A stretch of DNA of 5,488 nt from Bacteroidota bacterium (GTDB lineage: Bacteria; Bacteroidota; Rhodothermia; Balneolales; HLUCCA01): positions 1-5,488 of the forward strand of contig DLXM01000139.1 of NCBI GenBank assembly GCA_003448835.1, written 5' to 3'. Below, one piece after another: positions 1 to 5,488 of the stretch; the stretch's first letter is position 1; each line of letters starts with the position of its first letter. Position numbers and translations under genes: made by a program. The notes beneath the pieces are model-generated. The model saw nothing but the letters and a program-made list of their open reading frames with translations, was not told where the DNA came from and ran no database searches.

Positions 1-2319
1 AATGCCCCTTATGGTCACGCGAATTATGTGATAGGTAAAACACTTTATCCTGAAAACCATCCTTACAGCTGGCAGGTAATCGGGTCATTGGATCACTTAC
101 AGGCAGCTACGTTAGATGATGTGTATGAATTCTACAGAAGCTGGTATGTGCCGAACAATGCAACTCTTGTAATTGCCGGTGATTTTGATGCTGACCAGGC
201 GCGTGAGTGGATCCACCATTATTTTGATGAAATTCCACGTGGACAGGAAATCCCGGAAGCAACTCCAATGCCTGCGGTTTTAACTGCATCACATAAATTG
301 TATCACGAAGATAATTTCGCTCGATTACCTGAGCTACGAATGACCTGGCCGGGCGTTGAAATGTACCATGATGATTCATACGCACTCCAGATTTTGGGTC
401 AATTGCTATCATCCGGTAAAAAATCACCTTTGTATCAGGTTTTAGTTGAGGAACAAAAGCTCACATCCAATGTTAATATGTTCAGCAACAATTCTGAGCG
501 TGCCGGCGAAATTACTTTATTAGTGCGTGCTTATCCCGGTGTGAATTTGGATAGCGTTTCTACCGCAATTTCTGTTGCGATGGAGCGATTCGAACAAAAT
601 GGTATTTCAGAAAGAGATTTAGAACGCGTAAAGGCTGGGATTGAGACCCAGTTTTATGGTGGATTATCGAGTGTCTTGGGTAAAGCATTTCAACTGGCTC
701 AATATAATATTTTTGCCGGTGATCCGGGCTATATCAACGAGGATATTCAAAAATCACTGGCTGTTACGGCTGAGGATGTCAACCGAGTTTATAATCAGTA
801 TGTGAAGGGTCAAAATTTTGTTGCTACCAGTTTTGTCCCTGCAGGACAAGCTGAATTAGCTTTAAATGGCTCTGAAATGGCAGAAATCAGTATCGAAGCT
901 ATCGTTTCTGGTGCTGAGGGTGAAGACTTCGTTACCCCGGAAGACACCCCGTACGAAAGAACTCCATCTCAAATCGATCGTAGCACTGAACCCCCTTATG
1001 GTGAAGCTCCGGAAGTTTCAATTCCAAATGTATGGACGGGTGCACTTGATAATGGTATCAAATTGTATGGTATTGAGTCCTTCGAAATGCCGTTGATTCA
1101 ATTCAACATGCGTTTGGATGGTGGACTTAAACTTGATAATCCGGAAAAAGTTGGTACGGCAAATCTGTTGGCTTCGATGTTAATGCGTGGAACTCAGAAC
1201 CGTACTGCAGCAGAACTTGAAGAAGCAATCGACCTATTAGGTGCAAATCTGAATATGGGTGCCAACTCTGAACAAATCACGATTTCGGGGTCAGTTTTGG
1301 CGCGTAATTTCCCTGAATTGATGACGTTGGTTGAGGAAATTTTATTGGAACCACGTTGGGAAGAATCAGAGTTTGAGTTGGCTAAACAAAGTACGTTGAG
1401 CTCAATTGCACAACAAAGTGCGAATCCAAATAGCATCGCGACGTTGAAGTTCAACGAACTTCTTTATGGTACAGACCACATTCTGGCGAACAACCCACAA
1501 GGTTCTGACGAATCAGTAAATGCAATAACGTTGGAAGACCTTAAAGCATGGTATGAGTCCAATTTGAGTCCAAATCTGGCAGTAATGCATGTTGCTGGCG
1601 CTATTACATCCAGTGATGTAGAAGATGCCATGTCGGGATTGGCAAGTCGCTGGACGAACAAATCGGTTGTGTTACCTGAAATCGCAGAACCGATTTCTGC
1701 TGAAACTCCAAAAGTGTACTTCTACGATGTTCCAAATGCATCACAGTCTGTACTTAGAATCGGATATTTGGCTTTAGCTGAAACAGATCCTGATTTTTAT
1801 GCTGCCTCCGTTATGAATTACAAATTAGGCGGTGGTGGGTTCGCATCGCGACTGACACAGGAATTACGTGAGGGACAAGGGTATACATATGGTATTTTCT
1901 CCGGATTTAGTGGAACTCAAGATCCGGGACCATTCCTAATCGGCAGTGGTGTAAGATCAAATATCACTTATGAAGCAGTTGCATTAATTCGTCAGATACT
2001 GTCAGATTACGGTTCAACGTTTAGTGATGAAGATCTTGAAAACACGAAAAGTTATATGATAAAAAGTGGTGCAAGATCATTCGAAACGCTTGGTGCGAAA
2101 CTCGGAATTCTTACAACGATGAGTTCATACGGCTGGACTGCTGATTATTTGCGCGAACAACAAGAAGTGGTAAATAATATGTCCGTAGAACAAATCAAAT
2201 CATTGGCTGGCAAATACACGGCACCGGACAATATGATTTGGTTAGTTGTTGGAGATGCAAGAACACAACTTGACCGACTTAAAGCACTGGGCTTTGGCGA
2301 TCCGGTTCGATTGAACTAA
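1..2319 (+). CDS. M16 family zinc metallopeptidase, two-unit (insulinase/pitrilysin-like), 5' truncated by window edge
   Basis: The reading frame is open from base 1 (NAPYGHANYV...) and stops with TAA at 2317-2319, giving 772 visible residues. The PYG...LYPENHPYSWQVIG and PNNATLVIAGDFD segments are characteristic of M16 peptidases. They lie downstream of the HxxEH zinc motif, so the motif, its distal Glu ligand and any signal peptide are outside the window. Two-unit M16 proteins are usually about 900-950 residues, so roughly 150-180 residues are missing. The rest of unit 1 runs to about codon 300, followed by an acidic, Pro-containing linker (about 303-345) and unit 2 (about 345-772). Unit 2 has no zinc motif: NLLASMLMRGT (1162-1194) stands where HxxEH would be. 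It does keep the SRL...LREGQGYTY segment (1846-1890), which supplies the Arg/Tyr pair that closes the active chamber in M16B enzymes. The likely role is degradation of peptides or unfolded protein in the envelope; the substrate is unknown. The GTG at 28 is not the true start. Confidence 0.93.
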   Translation, partial: NAPYGHANYVIGKTLYPENHPYSWQVIGSLDHLQAATLDDVYEFYRSWYVPNNATLVIAGDFDADQAREWIHHYFDEIPRGQEIPEATPMPAVLTASHKLYHEDNFARLPELRMTWPGVEMYHDDSYALQILGQLLSSGKKSPLYQVLVEEQKLTSNVNMFSNNSERAGEITLLVRAYPGVNLDSVSTAISVAMERFEQNGISERDLERVKAGIETQFYGGLSSVLGKAFQLAQYNIFAGDPGYINEDIQKSLAVTAEDVNRVYNQYVKGQNFVATSFVPAGQAELALNGSEMAEISIEAIVSGAEGEDFVTPEDTPYERTPSQIDRSTEPPYGEAPEVSIPNVWTGALDNGIKLYGIESFEMPLIQFNMRLDGGLKLDNPEKVGTANLLASMLMRGTQNRTAAELEEAIDLLGANLNMGANSEQITISGSVLARNFPELMTLVEEILLEPRWEESEFELAKQSTLSSIAQQSANPNSIATLKFNELLYGTDHILANNPQGSDESVNAITLEDLKAWYESNLSPNLAVMHVAGAITSSDVEDAMSGLASRWTNKSVVLPEIAEPISAETPKVYFYDVPNASQSVLRIGYLALAETDPDFYAASVMNYKLGGGGFASRLTQELREGQGYTYGIFSGFSGTQDPGPFLIGSGVRSNITYEAVALIRQILSDYGSTFSDEDLENTKSYMIKSGARSFETLGAKLGILTTMSSYGWTADYLREQQEVVNNMSVEQIKSLAGKYTAPDNMIWLVVGDARTQLDRLKALGFGDPVRLN

Positions 2320-2360
2320 AATATTAACTCTCTTTGTTTGATACGATAAACATCAAATAA

Positions 2361-2383
2361 GACTCATGAATTTATTATGGGTC
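2361..2383 (+). terminator. Weak hairpin between peptidase and miaB, possible inefficient terminator
   Basis: In the 77-base AT-rich gap (2320-2396), bases 2361-2369 can pair with 2375-2383. The core is GACTCAT with ATGGGTC, giving up to 9 pairs including two G-T wobbles and a 5-base loop. It is followed by GTGTTTATAAAAAA rather than a clean T-run, so a strong intrinsic terminator is unlikely. It may be a weak attenuator, an mRNA end structure or chance. The gap also contains TTGATA (2338-2343) and TATTAT (2373-2378), but they are too far apart to form one promoter, so no miaB promoter can be named. Confidence 0.25.
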
Positions 2384-2396
2384 GTGTTTATAAAAA

Positions 2397-3761
2397 ATGG
2401 ATAATCGAAAATTTCATATAGAAACGTACGGATGTCAGATGAATTTCGCTGACACTGAAATTGTGAATGCGATACTCACTGAGAATGGGCATACTCCGGT
2501 TTCAACACCCGAAGAGGCTGATATCATTTTCATCAATACGTGCTCTATCCGTGATAATGCTGAGCAAAAAGTTTGGAATCGACTCAAGTATTTCAGATCC
2601 ATCAAGCGTAAAAACAAAGAGGCCGATATCACGTTGGGTGTTCTCGGTTGCATGGCCGAGCGAGTCCGTGAGAAGTTTCTGGAGAAGGACAAACTCGTAG
2701 ATATTGTGGTGGGTCCGGATGCTTATCGGGACCTTCCAAATCTATTGGATGAAGTTGAAGATGGGCGAAAAGCTGTCAATGTAATTCTCTCTCTGGAAGA
2801 AACTTATGCAGATATTGCACCGGTCCGCACAACCGGAAATGGGGTATTGGCGTATGTATCTGTAATGCGTGGATGCGATAATATGTGTTCATTCTGCGTG
2901 GTTCCTTTTACTCGCGGACGTGAACGTAGTCGTGATATAAATTCGGTACTTGATGAAATCAAGCAACTGAGTGACCAGGGTTACAAAGAAGTTTGCCTGC
3001 TCGGACAAAATGTGAATTCATATAATGATAATGGAACCCGTTTTGCTGAGTTGATGTATCAGGCAAGTTTAGTTGATCCCGAAATGCGATTTCGATTTTC
3101 GACGTCACATCCAAAAGATTTTCCCGATGAACTTCTGTACGTAATCGCTGAACAAAAAAACATCTGCAATTATATTCATATTCCGGTTCAATCCGGGAAT
3201 AATGAAGTTCTCAGACGCATGCGACGAACCTATACTCGTGAGTCCTATCTGGAATTGATTGACAATATGCGTCGGATCATACCGGGATTGGGGCTATCAA
3301 CTGATATTATTACCGGATTTTGTGGAGAAACTGTAGATCAGCACAATGATACATTAAGTCTGATTCAGGAAGTTAAATTTGATCTGGCCTATTTGTTTGC
3401 ATACTCTGAACGTGAGCGGACATTAGCCCATAGAAAATATGAAGATGATATCCCGCAGGAAGTCAAACAACAGCGACTTCAGGAAATTATCGACTTGCAC
3501 AGAATGAATTCAGCAGCAAATAATCTGAGTGAAATCGGTCAAAAACACCTGGTTTTAGCAGAAAATATCAGTAAACGTTCCGATGACCATCTTTCCGGAC
3601 GAACCGACACGAACAAAATGGTGATTTTTGATCGGGAAACGTACAATTTTGGTGATTATGTCGAAGTGATGATCACTGATTCGACCTCGGCTACACTTTT
3701 TGGTAAGCCGATTCGAAAATCAAGTATTCAGGAGTTTACTCCGGAATTTATGACAGCATGA
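2397..3761 (+). CDS. miaB: tRNA-2-methylthio-N6-dimethylallyladenosine synthase (MiaB), radical SAM methylthiotransferase
   Basis: Full-length protein of 454 residues; E. coli MiaB is 474. MiaB adds a methylthio group to i6A at position 37 of tRNAs reading U-initial codons, using S-adenosylmethionine and two [4Fe-4S] clusters, in the cytoplasm. The N-terminal methylthiotransferase domain (about 4-125) has the three auxiliary-cluster cysteines C13 (TYGCQMN), C49 (INTCSIR) and C85 (VLGCMAER). The radical SAM core has the CxxxCxxC motif at C160, C164 and C167, followed by VVPFTRGRERSR, the wording typical of MiaB rather than of RimO or MtaB. A C-terminal TRAM RNA-binding domain covers about 380-440. 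The start at 2397 fits the family's N-terminus (a few residues before HIETYGCQMN), although only an A-run and no Shine-Dalgarno precedes it. The activator gene begins 25 bases downstream, suggesting one transcript. All catalytic cysteines are present. Confidence 0.97.
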   Translation: MDNRKFHIETYGCQMNFADTEIVNAILTENGHTPVSTPEEADIIFINTCSIRDNAEQKVWNRLKYFRSIKRKNKEADITLGVLGCMAERVREKFLEKDKLVDIVVGPDAYRDLPNLLDEVEDGRKAVNVILSLEETYADIAPVRTTGNGVLAYVSVMRGCDNMCSFCVVPFTRGRERSRDINSVLDEIKQLSDQGYKEVCLLGQNVNSYNDNGTRFAELMYQASLVDPEMRFRFSTSHPKDFPDELLYVIAEQKNICNYIHIPVQSGNNEVLRRMRRTYTRESYLELIDNMRRIIPGLGLSTDIITGFCGETVDQHNDTLSLIQEVKFDLAYLFAYSERERTLAHRKYEDDIPQEVKQQRLQEIIDLHRMNSAANNLSEIGQKHLVLAENISKRSDDHLSGRTDTNKMVIFDRETYNFGDYVEVMITDSTSATLFGKPIRKSSIQEFTPEFMTA

Positions 3762-3786
3762 ACATCTATATTCAAAACTAACATTC

Positions 3787-5100
3787 ATGGATCGTAAAGC
3801 TATCGTCGAAAAACTCGGTTTGATTGCTGAATCGGAAGTCATGAATTCAGTGATCGATAAGGTAATTCAGGTTGCACCTACTGACATAACCGTCCTTCTT
3901 CAGGGTGAAAGTGGTGTAGGAAAAGATGTTGTCGCAAGAACCATCCATGGACTAAGTAAACGATCTGCCGAATCACTTGTGATTGTTAACTGTGGAGCCA
4001 TCCCCGAAGGTATCATCGAAAGTGAACTATTTGGTCATGAAAAGGGATCATTTACGGGTGCACATGAGTCCCGCGAAGGATATTTCGAAAAAGCTGATCA
4101 TGGTACCATTTTTTTGGACGAAATTGGTGATACACCAAAAAATGTGCAGGTAAAATTGCTTAGAATCCTGGAAAATGGTGAGTTTTTTCGGGTTGGATCT
4201 TCAAAATTGCGAAAATCAGATGCTCGAATCATAACGGCAACAAATCGCGATCTTTGGAGAGATGTTCAGCAAGGATCTTTTCGTGAGGATTTGTTTTACC
4301 GTCTGAATACCGTCACAATTCGGATTCCACCCTTGCGCGAACGTGTTGCAGATATCATCCCGATTTTCAGGAAATTTGTCCTGGAGTATTCCCGCCAATA
4401 TGATTCTATATTTCAGGGATTTGCTGATGAAGCCCGGCAGCTACTGGTTTCCTATCGATGGCCGGGAAATATCCGGGAACTTCGGAATGTCGCTGAACAA
4501 TTGGTTGTGTTAGAGAAATCTCAATTCATTACCGCTGAAATACTTCAAAAATATCTAAAAGGGCGCCAACATCACGGGTCTACGGACAATCTACCTATGC
4601 TCTATAACCATGATCAGCAGCGTGATGATTTCATGGGTGGACAGCCAAAAGATCCGGATCGCGAAATGTTATATCGTGCAATTATTGAAATGCGAACCGA
4701 ACTTGCCGATATTAAAAAAATGTTGGGCGGATTTATTTATTCGCAGTTCCGTGGTAATTCTATGGAAAGTAACCTCCTGCCTGGTGGATCAACACAACAT
4801 TCTGGTCCATCAAGTGCGATTTCCAGTATTGATGATGATTTGAATGATGGCCCGGTGTATTCCAGGTCAATTGAGGATTTAGAACATCAGCTTATTGATG
4901 AAGATGAATTGGAAGAATTATTCTCCGGTAATGAAATTCCTTCGTTGGAGGATGCCGAGAAAATATTAATCACCAAAGCTCTGCGAGTGTTCAAAGGTAA
5001 CCGAAGAAAAGCCGCTGAAGCTCTCGGCGTTAGTGAACGCACACTTTATCGCAAAATTGATCAATACGATCTCAAAGCCGATGAGGAGGCTGAAGGATGA
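3787..5100 (+). CDS. Sigma-54-dependent Fis-family AAA+ transcription activator without receiver domain
   Basis: A 437-residue bacterial enhancer-binding protein. The family hydrolyses ATP to remodel RNA polymerase carrying sigma-54 at -24/-12 promoters. The AAA+ domain starts almost at once (about 8-245), so there is no receiver, GAF or PAS domain, as in PspF. Visible motifs are Walker A GESGVGK (40-46), a GSFTGA sigma-54 contact loop (87-92, Ser for the usual Ala), Walker B IFLDE (108-112), sensor I around IITATNR (148-154), the FREDLFYRL arginine-finger region (R166, R172) and sensor II WPGNIRELRN (225-234). A linker of about 125 residues follows. It contains a probable coiled-coil helix (292-316), a Ser/Gly-rich stretch (323-347) and an acidic stretch (349-383). 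A Fis-type HTH ends the protein (386-429; NRRKAAEALGVSERTLYRKI). The gene lies 25 bases after miaB and overlaps the LptE-family gene by 4 bases. I recall the same arrangement across Bacteroidota-like genomes, which suggests a role in envelope control, but the target promoters are not visible here. Confidence 0.95.
   Translation: MDRKAIVEKLGLIAESEVMNSVIDKVIQVAPTDITVLLQGESGVGKDVVARTIHGLSKRSAESLVIVNCGAIPEGIIESELFGHEKGSFTGAHESREGYFEKADHGTIFLDEIGDTPKNVQVKLLRILENGEFFRVGSSKLRKSDARIITATNRDLWRDVQQGSFREDLFYRLNTVTIRIPPLRERVADIIPIFRKFVLEYSRQYDSIFQGFADEARQLLVSYRWPGNIRELRNVAEQLVVLEKSQFITAEILQKYLKGRQHHGSTDNLPMLYNHDQQRDDFMGGQPKDPDREMLYRAIIEMRTELADIKKMLGGFIYSQFRGNSMESNLLPGGSTQHSGPSSAISSIDDDLNDGPVYSRSIEDLEHQLIDEDELEELFSGNEIPSLEDAEKILITKALRVFKGNRRKAAEALGVSERTLYRKIDQYDLKADEEAEG
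5084..5089 (+). promoter_or_regulatory. Shine-Dalgarno AGGAGG for the LptE-family gene
   Basis: AGGAGG lies 7 bases before the ATG at 5097, an ideal spacing, inside the last codons of the activator gene. It supports 5097 as the start and, with the ATGA overlap, suggests translational coupling. Neither miaB nor the activator has a comparable site. The bases also encode Glu-Glu in the acidic C-terminus of the activator, so chance is possible. Confidence 0.5.
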
Positions 5101-5488
5101 TGTCATCAATGAACATAACTTCTATCCTAATCTTGTTGATTGTTCTTTCAGGAGGATGCCTGAGATATAGTTTTACCGGAGTATCAATTCCGGCGGATAT
5201 TTCGACAATCTACATTCCATTTTTTTCTGACAATTCGAGCAGTGGTCTGAACAATTTGAGCGATCAGTTAAACGAAGCCTTAATTAATCGTTTTGTGAAT
5301 CAAACCAGATTACAGTTGGTTGATTCTGAAGATCAGGCGGATATTATTTTAAATGGTACTATTACTGGTTATAGCAATCAACCTTTTAGTGTATCCGGTG
5401 ACCAAACAGCCAGTCTAAATAGGGTTCAAATTACTGTAAATGGGACATTTTTGTACACTCGGGACGAAGATCCAATTTGGAATCGCTC
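5097..5488 (+). CDS. lptE: LptE-family LPS-assembly lipoprotein, 3' truncated by window edge
   Basis: An open frame from ATG 5097 to the window end gives 130 codons; relatives of about 165-175 residues imply some 40 are missing. LptE is an outer-membrane lipoprotein that plugs LptD and helps insert lipopolysaccharide into the outer leaflet. The N-terminus is a hydrophobic signal segment (about 7-17) ending in LSGGC, with C21 as the probable lipidated residue. Next comes RYSFTGVSIP (23-32), the signature opening of the Bacteroidota-type LptE family. Further family-like features are ...IYIPFFSDNSS, an amphipathic LSDQLNEALINRF helix, ADIILNGTITGY and SLNRVQITVNG. The ATG overlaps the activator's TGA (ATGA) and an AGGAGG precedes it. 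An in-frame TGA at 5091-5093 rules out an earlier ATG; codons 2 (5100) and 5 (5109) are alternative starts. The signal peptide has no Lys or Arg before the hydrophobic core, and Ser at -3 is a poor lipobox residue. Family assignment is by remembered signature, not by search. Confidence 0.82.
   Translation, partial: MMSSMNITSILILLIVLSGGCLRYSFTGVSIPADISTIYIPFFSDNSSSGLNNLSDQLNEALINRFVNQTRLQLVDSEDQADIILNGTITGYSNQPFSVSGDQTASLNRVQITVNGTFLYTRDEDPIWNR

Noticed and set aside
28..30. GTG as the start codon of the peptidase gene
   Set aside because: The frame is open and family-like upstream to base 1 (PYGHANYV aligns with the M16 family), so the GTG is an internal Val and the gene continues left of the window.
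107..427. Open frame on the minus strand, 106 codons
   Set aside because: It lies entirely opposite the strongly conserved M16 coding region, shows no recognisable domain and reads as a shadow frame.
1194..1661. Two minus-strand open frames opposite unit 2 of the peptidase
   Set aside because: They have no start-site support and no recognisable protein features, and they mirror the codon structure of the conserved peptidase.
2295..2309. Possible -24/-12 sigma-54 promoter (TGGC...TTCG) before miaB
   Set aside because: The essential GC at -12 is absent (TTCG instead of TTGC), the TGGCAC half matches only at TGGC, and it lies inside the peptidase coding sequence.
4610..4843. Open frame in the +2 phase within the activator's linker region
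   Set aside because: The in-phase activator frame continues through it into a clear Fis HTH, so there is no frameshift and no need for a separate gene.

Overview
The window carries four genes, all on the + strand, packed tightly and in ordinary chromosomal housekeeping style. It suggests a Gram-negative bacterium of the Bacteroidota / Rhodothermota / Balneolota type. Three things point that way. The last gene has the LptE-family start typical of that group: a lipoprotein cysteine followed by YSFTG.SIP. The order miaB, then a receiver-less sigma-54 activator, then lptE is one I recall as recurrent there. Two of the three visible start codons (2397 and 3787) have no Shine-Dalgarno sequence. Base composition is moderately AT-rich throughout, with no visible jump that would suggest transferred DNA. 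The phylum is inferred from family resemblance, not from a search.

Layout: (1) 1-2319 is the 3' part of a large two-unit M16 (insulinase-like) zinc peptidase whose start and zinc-binding motif lie left of the window. (2) 2320-2396 is a short AT-rich spacer with one weak hairpin. (3) 2397-3761 is a complete miaB, the tRNA methylthiotransferase. (4) After 25 bases, 3787-5100 is a complete sigma-54-dependent AAA+ transcription activator with no N-terminal sensor or receiver domain and a C-terminal Fis-type HTH. (5) Overlapping its stop codon, 5097 to the window end is the start of an LptE-family outer-membrane lipoprotein, cut off at the right edge.

miaB, the activator and lptE look co-transcribed, with gaps of 25 and -4 bases. 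LptE belongs to the machine that inserts LPS into the outer membrane, so an activator coupled to it may take part in envelope homeostasis; this is inference from context. I found no RNA genes, mobile elements, CRISPR arrays or long repeats, and nothing that looks like a new multi-gene system. The points worth a second look are modest: the division of catalytic parts between the M16 halves, a Ser variant of the GAFTGA loop in the activator, its long acidic linker, and a lipoprotein signal peptide without any positive charge.
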